Source of the DNA: Desulfobacteraceae bacterium UBA2174
Lineage (GTDB): Bacteria > Desulfobacterota > Desulfobacteria > Desulfobacterales > UBA2174
Reading direction: 5' to 3'
NCBI GenBank assembly: GCA_002327445.1
Contig: DCWA01000012.1
Span: 83,392-147,391 of the forward strand
DNA: 64,000 nucleotides
Shown: positions 1 through 9,789 of the stretch, piece by piece
Numbering within the stretch: position 1 is the first letter of the stretch
How the letters are laid out: every line of letters starts with the position of its first letter
The notes under the pieces: model-generated
Seen by the model: the letters and a program-made list of their open reading frames with translations, nothing else
Told to the model about the DNA's origin: nothing
Database searches by the model: none
Made by a program: the position numbers and the translations under genes

Positions 1-136
1 CTCGCTGACGCTCGGAATGACAGCTGGAGGAGGTTGGCATCCGGTGGAGTCGCCGCGCTATTCTTGTTCGATTACCTCAACTTTCAATTAATGAGCAACG
101 CGACGAGGGATCTCCTGGAGGCGGCAAGATTCCTTT
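1..136. repeat. Partial copies of a dispersed intergenic repeat
   Basis: The first 26 bases (a CTCGCTGACGCTCGGAATGA core followed by CAG) match the end of a longer element seen at 4076-4176, and bases 98-114 (GCGACGAGGGATCTC core) match the beginning of that element. The window therefore opens inside one copy and enters the start of another. Elements of this kind are short, non-coding and usually occur many times in a genome. The window cannot show how many copies exist or whether they are mobile. Confidence 0.55.
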
Positions 137-560
137 AATGAAACAACCAGCCTGACAGCTTGGTTCTCATCTTGATCAGACCGGTCGCACCTGCGGCCGG
201 TGGCGGAACTCACTGCGTTCGGACTGGCACGAGGATCGGCGAGTCCAACGTGTGGACTTTTCCAGTAGCGGTTGGGCTGGGCAAAAGCCTTTTCAGCGAA
301 ACTGCCAAAACTTCGGCGCGACGGCTCGTTTGCCCTCGGGTTTCGACCGCCGGGGTTGCGATGAGCACTTACTTCCCGGACGGCAATATCCAGGCAGGCT
401 AGACCCTGATTACAGAGCCCAGTGAGAGGGAGTTGACCCGACGCAAAAAGATGGCAATGAATTATGGTGATGGGAAAAGATCCGTGGCACGGCTTAATTC
501 AGAGGCAGCTCGGCGCCGCACGCGCCGATTTTGTAAAGTTATCGTAATCCTTTCTTCCCG
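137..560. other. Intergenic region without a recognised gene
   Basis: No convincing gene was found. An open frame on the plus strand at about 160-402 has no ribosome-binding site, no recognisable domain and low-complexity content, so it is not called. No tRNA fold or transposase remnant was recognised. The GC-rich base composition changes abruptly to AT-rich at about 560, where the DUF1801-type gene starts. Confidence 0.4.
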
Positions 561-575
561 ATGAGGAGAAAAATG

Positions 576-1119
576 ATGGAAATACCCGGTAATCTCGCCG
601 CTCCCGCTCGAAGAGCGCTAAACGACATAAAAATAGAATATTTAGAAGACATTACCAAACACACTCGATATGAAATTGAGAACCTTCATGGAATAGGAAA
701 AAATGCATTAAAAATAATTGAAATTTCATTGGCCAATAATAGTCTGGAATTTAGAGATGAACAAAATAGTCCTGAAGTCGATGAATACATAGAGAAACAT
801 GATGGATCGGCAAAAGACAAATTGTTTGAAATCAGGAAACTAATAAGGAGTTTGATTCCTAAAGCGAAAGAAAAAAATTTCTTATGAAATGCCTACATAC
901 TACTATGGAGAAAATGTTGTTCATTTTGCTGCATCTAAACATCATATAGGATTCTACCCCACACCAAGCGGAATAGTTAAATTTGAAAAGGAGTTTGAAG
1001 GATATAAAAAATCAAAAGGTGGAATACGGTTTCCAATAGACAAACCATTGCCGACAATATTGATAAAGAAAGTTTTAGAATTTAGAAAAGAAGAAATCAG
1101 AAAAAAATTAGGAGCATAA
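576..1119 (+). pseudogene. DUF1801-type protein with helix-hairpin-helix N-terminus, frameshifted
   Basis: Two adjacent frames together make one protein. The first (576-887) begins MEIPGNLAAPARRALND, a helix-hairpin-helix segment like the RNA polymerase alpha C-terminal domain, and then enters a DUF1801 domain (SPEVDEYIEKHDG to about residue 100). It ends prematurely after KAKEKNFL. The second frame (889-1119) continues the same domain with MPTYYYGENVVHFAASKHH and GFYPTPSGI. Removing one A from the seven-A run at 870-876 restores the reading KEKISYEMPTYYYG across the junction. The ATG at 576 was chosen because GAGGAG lies about seven bases upstream. The gene is strongly AT-rich against its surroundings, suggesting acquisition. 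The break is in a homopolymer, so a sequencing error is possible and the gene may be intact in the organism. The function of DUF1801 proteins is not established. Confidence 0.75.
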
Positions 1120-1522
1120 AAAGCTGACAACCCATTCTGCCTTGGTTTATAATAAAAGCGCCGGTGCAGGGCGCACACAAACAGCACCGTTCTTGGGTCA
1201 CCAAAATGCGGTTACAGGGGGCCCAGACTGACGACTATGGCGTATAAAGGGAACATTTTTAGTGACATGGCTTGGTCCGCCCCCAGGTGCCTTGCATGCA
1301 TTGGGCCGTGATTTTGTCGAAAAAGCGGTATTGAAAGAGGATTCGGATAAAACCGTCTATGAAATGCGATCGGCATTTAACTTTCCCGTGGAAGCGTTTT
1401 TGGTCTATTATGACAAAGAAGACTGGCAGGATGAATTCGCTAAAGAGCGCCTCCTGAAAATCGATCATTGTCCAGAATCTTTTTGCTTCGCCAGCCACAA
1501 CCCGAGAGTCACGGAGGTTGAC
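1120..1522. other. Leader region upstream of iorA
   Basis: This 403-base stretch separates the DUF1801-type gene from iorA. An open frame continuous with iorA extends back to 1262, but its 87 residues do not resemble the start of the IorA family, and a good ribosome-binding site sits directly before the ATG at 1523. I read it as untranslated leader or chance open frame. A TATAAA at about 1243 could be part of a promoter, but no matching -35 element was found. Confidence 0.4.
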
Positions 1523-3412
1523 ATGAAAAAAATGGGAGACATGCTGCTCCGGCAGGAGCCCTTCTCGGAAATCGTCATGGGCAACACCGCCATCGTGCGG
1601 GCCATGGTGGAGGCCGGCACCCGCGTGGTGACCTCCTACCCCGGCTCCCCGACACCGGAGATTGCGGCGGCCGTTGCTTCGATTCCGAAGGATGCCCGTC
1701 CTTTTTACTTCGAATTTTCCACTAACGAGAAGGTGGCCACCGAGGTGGCCTACGGCGCGGCCCTGAACGGGCATCTGTCCACCGTGTTCTTCAAGAGCGT
1801 GGGGCTGAACGTGGCGGCGGACACCTTCGTCCAGCTCAGCCTCATGAACATCATCGGCGGCATGGTGGTGGTGCTGGGAGACGATCCCGGCGCCAACTCG
1901 TCGCAGAACGAACAGGACAACCGCCACTATGCCTACCTGAGCTACACGCCGGTGCTGGAGCCGGCCAACCCGCAGGAAGTGTACCGTTTCTACCTGGAGG
2001 CCGCGGACCTGAGCAGAAAGCTGTGCATGCCGATCATCCTGCGGTTGACGACCCATGTCTGCCACGCCAAGGAAAAGGTCGCCTTCCAGGGCTGGACGCC
2101 GCAGCCCGCAGACGACACGCCCCGCTTTGACGTGGCCAATGGTCCCTACATTCCGATCACTCGCCTGGTTTTTCCCATGAAGGCCAGGGCCCTTGAAAAT
2201 CTTGAAAAAGTCGCCGCCTGGGCTGAGAAGAGCCGGTTGAACCAGGTCTTCGACCACGGCAACCGCAAGCGCGGGGTCATCACCATGGGGCCTCCCTGCC
2301 TCTCCCTGCTGGATGTCATGCGGGACGTGGAAGAAAAGCCGGATATCCTGAAGCTCGGGGTGGTGTATCCGGTGCCTCGCGAAAGCGTGGTGCGGTTCCT
2401 GCGGGAACACCAGGAAGTGAAGGTGCTCGAAGAGCTGGACAACGAGCTGGAAAAGGAGGTGAAGGCCATCGCCTACGATCTGGGGCTCACCACCCGCGTC
2501 ACGGGGAAGATGGATGCGGACGACTGGATGGGGGAGTACACCCCGGACAAGGTGCGGCAGGTAATGGCCAAGACCTGGCCGGACCTGGTGCCGGCACCGG
2601 TCGCGCCCCCGGTGGCGGTGGAGGCGGTTCCCGACCGGCCGCCGCAGATGTGTCCCGGCTGCGGCCACCGCAGCGCCTTTCACGCCATCCGGCAGGCCCT
2701 GGCCGGCACCGATATCACCGTGGCCGATATCGGCTGCCACACCCTGGGATTTCTGCCCCCCTACCACATGGGCCAGCTGCTGATGTGCATGGGGGCTTCC
2801 ACCGGGATGGGTTCCGGTCTGTCGCTTTTCAACAAGACCCGCAAGGTGGTGACCTTCATGGGGGATTCCACCTTTTTTCACGCTGGCCTGCCGGGGATCA
2901 TCAACGCCATTTTCAACCGGCACAACATCACCATGATCGTCATGGAAAATGGTACCACCGCCATGACCGGTCACCAGGATCATGCCGCCAGCGGGCGCAA
3001 TTTCAACGAGGTCACCGACAAGATTCCCATCCGCCGGATACTGGAGGGACTCGGCATATCCCACATCAGCGAGGTGGACACCTACCAGCAGGAACAGCTC
3101 GGGAAGCTGGTTCAGGAGGCCGTGGCGGTGGAGGGATTCAGCGTGGTGATCGCACGGCATCCCTGCATGCTCAAGTTCACTCGCGAACAGCGCCGCAGGC
3201 CGGACTTCACCCTTCGGCAGGTGGAAATCGACCAGGAAACGTGCGAGCGCCTGCACGTCTGCGTGTCCGAGTTCGGTTGCCCCACCTTCACCCTCGGGAA
3301 AGACGGCAGCGTGAAGGTGAACACGGACCTGTGCATCGGCGATGGATCCTGCCTGCAAGCCTGCCCCACGGCCGCCATCGGCAAGCCGAAAATCGTCAAC
3401 AAGGCCGGATAG
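1523..3412 (+). CDS. iorA: Indolepyruvate:ferredoxin oxidoreductase, alpha subunit
   Basis: Thiamine-diphosphate enzyme that, with IorB, oxidatively decarboxylates aryl pyruvates from aromatic amino acid breakdown to aryl-acetyl-CoA, reducing ferredoxin. The 629-residue product has the family order: a pyrimidine-binding domain near the N-terminus (SYPGSPTPEI at about residue 40), a thiamine-binding domain opening with MCPGCGHRSAFHA (about 375), the diphosphate-binding GDSTFFHAGLPG (about 447), and a C-terminal ferredoxin domain (about 573-615). The start at 1523 has ACGGAGG six bases upstream, and MKKMGDMLLRQEPF fits the family start. An in-frame extension to 1262 is not used. Oddly, both iron-sulfur motifs lack the second cysteine: CERLHVC and CIGDGSC instead of CxxCxxC. 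iorB follows after 12 bases, so the pair is an operon. The family call is secure; the effect of the cysteine changes is unknown. Confidence 0.95.
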   Translation: MKKMGDMLLRQEPFSEIVMGNTAIVRAMVEAGTRVVTSYPGSPTPEIAAAVASIPKDARPFYFEFSTNEKVATEVAYGAALNGHLSTVFFKSVGLNVAADTFVQLSLMNIIGGMVVVLGDDPGANSSQNEQDNRHYAYLSYTPVLEPANPQEVYRFYLEAADLSRKLCMPIILRLTTHVCHAKEKVAFQGWTPQPADDTPRFDVANGPYIPITRLVFPMKARALENLEKVAAWAEKSRLNQVFDHGNRKRGVITMGPPCLSLLDVMRDVEEKPDILKLGVVYPVPRESVVRFLREHQEVKVLEELDNELEKEVKAIAYDLGLTTRVTGKMDADDWMGEYTPDKVRQVMAKTWPDLVPAPVAPPVAVEAVPDRPPQMCPGCGHRSAFHAIRQALAGTDITVADIGCHTLGFLPPYHMGQLLMCMGASTGMGSGLSLFNKTRKVVTFMGDSTFFHAGLPGIINAIFNRHNITMIVMENGTTAMTGHQDHAASGRNFNEVTDKIPIRRILEGLGISHISEVDTYQQEQLGKLVQEAVAVEGFSVVIARHPCMLKFTREQRRRPDFTLRQVEIDQETCERLHVCVSEFGCPTFTLGKDGSVKVNTDLCIGDGSCLQACPTAAIGKPKIVNKAG

Positions 3413-3424
3413 GAGTAAGCGGAA

Positions 3425-4006
3425 ATGAAATCCTACAACGTCTACATGTCCGGTGTCGGCGGCCAGGGTATTGGAATGTTCAGTGAAGCCCTGGTCCGCG
3501 CCGCCGACCACGCCGGGTACACGGTCAAGGCCGTGGATACCCATGGGCTGGCCCAGCGCGGCGGTATCGTGGTCTCCCAGGTGCGGATCGGTGAAACCGT
3601 CCACACGCCCCTTGTCTCGCGCCGGTCAGCGGACCTGGTGATCGCGCTGGAGCGGCACGAAGCCCAGCGGGCCCTCATTGAAATGACCGCCACCGGCGGT
3701 GTGCTGGTGTTTTATGACACGGTCTGGCAGCCGCTGGATGTCCGCCTGGGAAAGGCGCCCGAGGTGGAAACCGCGCAAGTGGAAGCGTTGTGCCGGCAGC
3801 TCGGCGTCGAGTGTGCAAGGGTCTTTTCCCCCGACCTGCCGGATACGCGCATGCAGAACATCGCCGTTCTGGCCTGCATCTGCAGGCGCAACCTGATTGA
3901 GAAGGTTTCCGCCGATCATTTCCGGCAGGCAATGACGGACCTGATGGCGGGCGGCATGCTGGAAAATAACCTGGCGCTCTTCGACCGGGAGTTGCAGCGC
4001 AACTGA
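3425..4006 (+). CDS. iorB: Indolepyruvate:ferredoxin oxidoreductase, beta subunit
   Basis: Small gamma-type subunit (193 residues, normal for the family) of the 2-oxoacid:ferredoxin oxidoreductase formed with IorA. It starts with the typical glycine-rich MSGVGGQGIGMFSEAL and has the family motif DTHGLAQRGGIVVSQVRIG at about residues 39-57, which helps to bind CoA in this superfamily. It lies 12 bases after iorA on the same strand, with a GGAGTAAGCGGAA leader as ribosome-binding site. The pair would work in the cytoplasm in fermentative or syntrophic use of tryptophan, phenylalanine and tyrosine, or in the reverse direction for aromatic amino acid synthesis from aryl acids. Direction cannot be told from sequence. 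Confidence 0.95.
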   Translation: MKSYNVYMSGVGGQGIGMFSEALVRAADHAGYTVKAVDTHGLAQRGGIVVSQVRIGETVHTPLVSRRSADLVIALERHEAQRALIEMTATGGVLVFYDTVWQPLDVRLGKAPEVETAQVEALCRQLGVECARVFSPDLPDTRMQNIAVLACICRRNLIEKVSADHFRQAMTDLMAGGMLENNLALFDRELQRN

Positions 4007-4422
4007 CCGGAGGCGCTTTCGGCACCTAATTCCGCATCAAAAACACAAATGGCCCCAAAGAAAGGGCTTTCATCATACAAGCGACGAGGGATCTCTTTGA
4101 ATTTGCGGCAATTTTCCGCTTTTCTTCCCAACTGCGGATTCCTCGCTGACGCTCGAAATGACAGCGGGAGACGGCAGGCGGGTAGGCAGCAGGACCCGAA
4201 ACAGCCCGGAGAGGCGTTGGCGGGCCAGGGGATGCCGCGCCGGGGTGGCGTGAGAAAAGGCCGACAGGCAGGCGGAGGAACCGGGATCGCTTGAATGAAT
4301 CCACGGTTTTGAAGTATGATTTTAAAAAACAGGTTTGTGGCTTCGGGCGAACGATTCAGACGCAAGAACCCCCCGATCGCGACCGGGGCTTCCCGCTACC
4401 CTAGTGATGCCTGGAGGAAAAC
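4007..4422. other. Intergenic region holding a dispersed repeat
   Basis: The 416 bases between iorB and the stress protein gene hold a dispersed repeat (4076-4176) and GC-rich non-coding sequence. Overlapping open frames on both strands are short, have no ribosome-binding sites and match no family. A small GC inverted repeat at about 4369-4388 (CCCCG/CGGGG) lies just upstream of the next gene. No confident promoter was identified. Confidence 0.4.
4076..4176. repeat. Dispersed intergenic repeat, fuller copy
   Basis: This copy runs from a GCGACGAGGGATCTC block (about 4080-4095), through a variable middle containing short complementary segments (GAATTTGCGGC, AACTGCGGATTC), to a TCCTCGCTGACGCTCGAAAT block ending in GACAG (about 4140-4165). 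Both conserved ends recur at 1-114. It has no coding potential and lies between two unrelated transcription units. Whether it is a mobile miniature element or a structural repeat cannot be decided here. Confidence 0.6.
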
Positions 4423-4869
4423 ATGCTGCCTGTGCGAAAGATCCTGTCTACGACGGACTTCAGCGAACCGTCCCTCAAAGGAGTGGCGGTGGCCAACGAA
4501 CTGGCCGGGTTCTTCGGTGCCGAGTTGATCCTGGTCACCGTGGTCACCCCGATGCACCCCGAGGTGCTGCCCAAGATTCCGAAGAGTTCCGAGCTTCACA
4601 AGGAAATGGTGCAGTACAACGTCGAAAAGCTGCAGCAGGTGGTTGCGGAGAAAATATCCGCCGGGGTCCGGACCCGCCAGATCGTGGCTAGCGGCAACGC
4701 CGCCGACGAAATCGTCGCCATTGCCGATCTGGAAAACGTGGACCTGCTGGTGATCGCCACCCACGGCTGGACCGGGTGGCGCCGGTTCATGTTCGGCTCG
4801 GTCACCGAGAAGGTGATCCGTTCGGTGACCTGCCCGGTGTTGACCGTTTCCGGCCCCTTCGATCAATAG
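4423..4869 (+). CDS. Universal stress protein, UspA family
   Basis: Single-domain universal stress protein of 148 residues. It begins with the family start (VRKILSTTDFSEPSLKGVAV), has the beta strand ELILVTVVTP, and ends with the nucleotide-binding loop ATHGWTGWRRFMFGSV followed by VIRSVTCPVLTV. The G-x2-G-x9-G(S/T) pattern of ATP-binding members is altered here: GWTGWRR has the first glycines and FGS the last. TGGAGG lies seven bases before the ATG. Such proteins help cells survive starvation or other stress, but the precise activity is seldom known. It stands alone, with its 3' end facing the transporter gene on the other strand. Confidence 0.92.
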   Translation: MLPVRKILSTTDFSEPSLKGVAVANELAGFFGAELILVTVVTPMHPEVLPKIPKSSELHKEMVQYNVEKLQQVVAEKISAGVRTRQIVASGNAADEIVAIADLENVDLLVIATHGWTGWRRFMFGSVTEKVIRSVTCPVLTVSGPFDQ

Positions 4870-4969
4870 CCGTTCCCTCGTTTCGGCAGGTTGCCCGAGC
4901 TTTGCCGATGCCCGCCGCTCCCCGGCGCGCCAAGGTCCCATGCGGGCCGCGCGCCGGGATTCCAGCCGA

Positions 4970-6226
4970 TTACATCCAGATCAGTTGCAGCAAGACGTGC
5001 GCGATGGCCACCGCCGCGAGTGAAAAAGGGATGCTCAGCTTCAGATACCGGCGCAGATCCACCTTCACGCCGTGCTTTTCCAGGATGCCGCAGGCGAATA
5101 CGTTGGCGGTGGCGCCCACGGGGGTGATGTTGCCGCCGATGCCCGTTCCGATGAGCATCCCGAAGAGAAAAGGCCAGGCCTCGATGCCAAAGGAGGCGGC
5201 CAGGCTCTGGCAGACGGGGATCATCAGGATGGTGTAGGGGACGTTGTCCATGAACGAGGACAGGGCCACCGAGACCCAGATCAGAAACGCCAGCATGGCC
5301 GCGGGATGGCCGATGCCCGCATGCACCACCAAATCGGCGAAGTCCTTCAGCAGCCCCGTGTCCTTCAGGGCGTAGATCACGATGAAGATCCCCAGGATGA
5401 AAAACATCGAATTCCAGTCGAATTCGACCAGCATTTCCTTGATCCTGGCCCGTCCCATGTAAAGCGAGATGATGCCCACGGCCAGTCCCACGACGCCCGG
5501 CCGGATCCCGTATTCCGGACCGAGGGCCAGAGCCGCCACCCCGGTCACGAAGAGGATCGAGGCGCCCTTGGTTGCGGAAATGGCCTGGCGCGCGACGCTG
5601 ACCTGCTTCTTCATCCCGCGAAACTGGAACAGGAGCGTCCCCAACGCCACGGCCACGGCGAGCAACGTGATGGTCCCCAGGCCGGCCCTGCCCTGGAAGA
5701 CGTAAAAATCCAGCGGCTTCATCCCGGTCTCCATGGCCAGGATGATCGGAGGGGGATCGGCCACCATCGTCAGAGTGGTGACCACGTTGGAGCTGATGGC
5801 GATGCCGACCATGTAGGGAAAAAGATCGCTTTTCAGTTGCCGGCTCACCGCGATGGCTACCGGGGCCATCATCAGCACCACACCCACGTTTTCCATGAAG
5901 GCCGACAGGAAGGCCGTCAACGCGCAGAGGGCGAAGATGATGTACCTCTCCATCCGCAGCCGGTCCAGGATGCGATTGGCGATCAGTTCGGGCATGCGGC
6001 TTTGCATGAAGACGTGGGACACCATCATGAAGCCCCAATAGATCCCCAGCACATCCCATTTGACGGCCTCGAAAAGGGCATCGGAGAACGACAGCACCCC
6101 GGAGAGCAGCAGGACCGCCGTCGCGCCCAGGGAGGCGTAGGCCAGCTTGACCCGGCCGCTCAAGGCCAGCCCGTAGCAGAGGACGAAGACGATCAGAACG
6201 AGTACTTTTTCCCACCCTGCGGTCAT
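4970..6226 (-). CDS. SLC13/ArsB/NhaD-type ion transporter
   Basis: Integral membrane protein of 418 residues with about ten to twelve hydrophobic segments, of the ion-transporter superfamily that includes ArsB, NhaD and the SLC13 dicarboxylate carriers. Two inverted halves each carry a re-entrant motif: FLSAFMENVGVVLMMAPVAI in the first and ALSSFMDNVPYTILMIPV in the second, each followed by a glycine-rich loop (GIAISSNVVTTLTMVADPPP; GTGIGGNITPVGATANV). This repeat is typical of the superfamily. The start at 6226 was chosen because AAGGAG lies five bases before the ATG. An extension to 6310 has no ribosome-binding site. The substrate cannot be assigned: sodium/proton exchange, arsenite or an organic anion are all possible. 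It is monocistronic, with its 3' end facing the stress protein gene. Confidence 0.85.
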   Translation of the reverse strand: MTAGWEKVLVLIVFVLCYGLALSGRVKLAYASLGATAVLLLSGVLSFSDALFEAVKWDVLGIYWGFMMVSHVFMQSRMPELIANRILDRLRMERYIIFALCALTAFLSAFMENVGVVLMMAPVAIAVSRQLKSDLFPYMVGIAISSNVVTTLTMVADPPPIILAMETGMKPLDFYVFQGRAGLGTITLLAVAVALGTLLFQFRGMKKQVSVARQAISATKGASILFVTGVAALALGPEYGIRPGVVGLAVGIISLYMGRARIKEMLVEFDWNSMFFILGIFIVIYALKDTGLLKDFADLVVHAGIGHPAAMLAFLIWVSVALSSFMDNVPYTILMIPVCQSLAASFGIEAWPFLFGMLIGTGIGGNITPVGATANVFACGILEKHGVKVDLRRYLKLSIPFSLAAVAIAHVLLQLIWM

Positions 6227-6412
6227 AACGGCTCCTTGATTCAGAATTTTATCGGTCGCGGGGAAACTGGGACGGTCGGCGTTTGGACAGGCCATATACT
6301 GTAAAATCATGGTTTTGGCTATAGCCTGGCGCAGAAAAGGGCACTGCGGGGGATGGGGTTTTTTCGGCGGCCCGGGATGGGCAAAGTCCGGCCGGCGGTC
6401 TCGATCAGCGCC

Positions 6413-7024
6413 TCAGAAACGGTAGCGGATGCCCACTCCCAGGCCGTTGGAAGCGTCGCGGACACCGTTGTAAAGGCCGAAGATGCCGGATCGATGGTGG
6501 ACCCGAACCACCAGATCCCAGCGCGGCTGGGAGGGAACGGCGAAGGCTATCTCCAGCAGGATGTAGTTCAGCCACTGCTGCCCCTTGTCTTCGAGATACG
6601 GGTCGGCGGTGGCGTAGGAGACCCCTTCCCCGACGGCGAAGCTGGTGTCCAGAAAACGGTCCCAGGGGAAAGGCAGCCAGCGGGCCACGATGAGGGCGTT
6701 GAACTCTTCATGGTCCTGATCGCCGAAATGTTTCACCGCCTGGCCTTCCACCTCGAAGCCGATCAGGTCTTTGTAGCCACCCACTTTCCTGGAAAGGCCG
6801 AGGCCCACCAGGTAGCTGTCATCGTAGGAGGCTTCCCCGAAAAGGGTGTCGCCAAAGGAGCTGATCGTGAGTTCGGCGCCAAAGAGGGTGGCCCCCCATT
6901 GGGGTTCGGCGGCAGCGGCGGCCGGCAGCAAAAGCGCCACCCCCAGCAGCAGCCGGAACCAGCGCAGGGCGGTATCGAAGGTCCCCTCGAAAAATCTTCT
7001 ATCCATTTTCGATAATTCATCCAT
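6413..7024 (-). CDS. Outer-membrane beta-barrel protein, possibly PagL-like acyloxyacyl hydrolase
   Basis: About 203 residues with an N-terminal signal segment (LRWFRLLLGVALLLPAAAAA, then EPQWGA) and alternating beta strands ending in the aromatic C-terminus GVGIRYRF typical of outer-membrane barrels. The last strands hold HHRSG and GVRDASNGLGVGIRYRF, which resemble the His-x-Ser active-site strand and closing strand of PagL-type lipid A 3-O-deacylases, so lipid A remodelling is possible. The similarity is short and the PagL assignment is tentative. The start is uncertain: ATG at 7024 or 7006 and TTG at 7030 all lack a clear ribosome-binding site. A PilZ gene lies upstream on the same strand, 59 bases away. 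Confidence 0.6.
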   Translation of the reverse strand: MDELSKMDRRFFEGTFDTALRWFRLLLGVALLLPAAAAAEPQWGATLFGAELTISSFGDTLFGEASYDDSYLVGLGLSRKVGGYKDLIGFEVEGQAVKHFGDQDHEEFNALIVARWLPFPWDRFLDTSFAVGEGVSYATADPYLEDKGQQWLNYILLEIAFAVPSQPRWDLVVRVHHRSGIFGLYNGVRDASNGLGVGIRYRF

Positions 7025-7083
7025 TCGCAAAAAGGATGTGGCAGAAAAAAGGCTATTTAAAACAAAGAGATCGGCACTCTTTT

Positions 7084-7467
7084 TCAGGCAACGGAAATGG
7101 TTTTCGATTTCAGTCCCTCCGGTTCATCCACGATCCGCAGCCCGATCAAAAAATGGTTCTTGAACTTCCCCTCGCTTTCCCGGGTGATATGGGCGATCCG
7201 GGTCCGGCGGGTTTCCGGGGGACGGGACAAGTCCGCCGGGTAGTATTTTACTTCCATCACCTTGCCGATTTCGAGGTCCTCCAAAACGCTGGAATCCTCC
7301 CTCAGCAGCAGGCACATGCCCCGGGAAGAAAAATTCCAGACCCTCGACTGGAAGAGGCATTTGGCGGTGTTCATGCGAAATTCGGCGCTGGTGTAGGTAT
7401 CCGGCGGGCGTCTCGGCTCACGACGTCTTTCCGCGGTCCGGCTTTGTGGATCGCGATCGTTGACCAT
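7084..7467 (-). CDS. PilZ-domain protein
   Basis: A 127-residue protein with the two parts of a PilZ domain: the arginine-rich RRREPRR near residues 14-20 and the following NFSSRGMCL (about 43-51), equivalent to the (D/N)xSxxG motif. Together these bind cyclic di-GMP in characterised members. The rest (VMEVKYYP, TRTRIAHITRESEG, HFLIGLRIVD) fits the six-stranded barrel. There is no attached output domain, so it would act as a stand-alone receptor affecting motility, exopolysaccharide or surface functions through a partner. It is on the same strand as the barrel protein downstream, but the gap makes co-transcription uncertain. Confidence 0.8.
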   Translation of the reverse strand: MVNDRDPQSRTAERRREPRRPPDTYTSAEFRMNTAKCLFQSRVWNFSSRGMCLLLREDSSVLEDLEIGKVMEVKYYPADLSRPPETRRTRIAHITRESEGKFKNHFLIGLRIVDEPEGLKSKTISVA

Positions 7468-7604
7468 GGCCCAGCATCCCCAAGAGATGAAGTCACTGGT
7501 GTTGAAAGACGCGCCGGCAGGTCGGTCGAGATATGCGCTGCCTTGAGAAACCCGCCGGTCGAGCGCATCTCCCCGGGCGCATCATATAAAAATGAATTAA
7601 ATTT

Positions 7605-8372
7605 TCAAGCCTGTTCAACCAACAATGACTCCTCTGGGCCATCCGGGCTGCTGTTCACGTGGGCCGCGATGGTGTTGCGGACCATTTCGGCGGTGGCCGC
7701 CACGCTCAGGTGCCGAAAAGCGTCATAGGCGATGGGATCCAGCACCTGCAGCCGGATGTGGTGGTGGCCGTGGAAGTTGAGGCTGTACTTGGGCAGCGCA
7801 AGGCGCGTCCCGTTGATGGCGATGGGCAGGATGGGGAGGCCCATCTCATGCGCCAGGAGGAAGGCGCCCGGCTTGAACGGCTTGAGGGCGCCGTCCGCCG
7901 AACGGGTGCCTTCGGGAAAAAAGAACACCGAACTGCCCCGGGCGAGGTGACGCCGGCAGGCGGCCATTATGCGTTCGATGCTCACCTTGTCGCCCCGGCG
8001 CAGCTTCACGTACTGGTTGAGCGCCATGTTCCAGCCGATGAAGGGGAGCTGAAAGACTTCGGCCTTGGAAACCCACTTGAAAGGGAAAAAAAGGCGGAAG
8101 GCCACCAGAACGTCGAGCTGGGACTGATGGTTGGAGACGATGAGGTAGGTTTCCCGGCGCCGGATCCGCTCCCGCCCCTCCAGGGACACCCGCCAGGCCG
8201 GCATGGTCCACAGGTAGAGGCAGGCCCAGAAGGAGGTGAAGAGGTGGAGCAGGACGAGGCGCCGGTCGAAGGGGCCGGTCAGCACCCGGATCACGAGGGC
8301 GATGACGAAGAAAATGGCGGATGTGGCGGCGATGTAGGCCAGGAAAAAGGCGGCGACGATGCGGTTGAACAT
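7605..8372 (-). CDS. 1-acyl-sn-glycerol-3-phosphate acyltransferase-type protein (PlsC family)
   Basis: Membrane-bound acyltransferase of 255 residues. After two N-terminal hydrophobic segments (VAAFFLAYIAATSAIFFVIA; a second at about 40-60) comes the catalytic SNHQSQLDVLV block (H-x4-D, about residue 80) and the substrate-binding FFPEGTRSADGALKPFKPGA block (about 152-171). These are acyltransferase motifs I and III and point to addition of a second fatty acid to lysophosphatidate in membrane phospholipid synthesis. Other PlsC relatives acylate different lysophospholipids, so the exact acceptor is an inference. It lies just downstream of the MFS gene on the same strand (85-base gap) and may be co-transcribed with it. 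Confidence 0.9.
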   Translation of the reverse strand: MFNRIVAAFFLAYIAATSAIFFVIALVIRVLTGPFDRRLVLLHLFTSFWACLYLWTMPAWRVSLEGRERIRRRETYLIVSNHQSQLDVLVAFRLFFPFKWVSKAEVFQLPFIGWNMALNQYVKLRRGDKVSIERIMAACRRHLARGSSVFFFPEGTRSADGALKPFKPGAFLLAHEMGLPILPIAINGTRLALPKYSLNFHGHHHIRLQVLDPIAYDAFRHLSVAATAEMVRNTIAAHVNSSPDGPEESLLVEQA

Positions 8373-8457
8373 GATGGCGACGATCCTCCGGAAAGGCTGC
8401 CGAAGTTCTGCTTGCGGAATTCCGGTGTTGGCGGCGGGTTTCCGCGGAGATGCGTTT

Positions 8458-9789
<1,332 letters not shown>

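Noticed and set aside
160..402. Open frame near the left end
   Set aside because: No ribosome-binding site, no recognisable domain and low-complexity content.
1262..1522. In-frame N-terminal extension of IorA
   Set aside because: The 87 residues do not fit the family start, and a proper ribosome-binding site precedes the ATG at 1523.
1259..3604. Long minus-strand open frame antisense to iorA
   Set aside because: It has no ribosome-binding site or domain and its histidine- and glycine-rich content mirrors codon bias of iorA. Similar antisense frames over other GC-rich genes were rejected for the same reason.
5072..6304. Plus-strand frame antisense to the SLC13-type transporter
   Set aside because: Histidine-, glycine- and glutamine-rich shadow of a hydrophobic gene.
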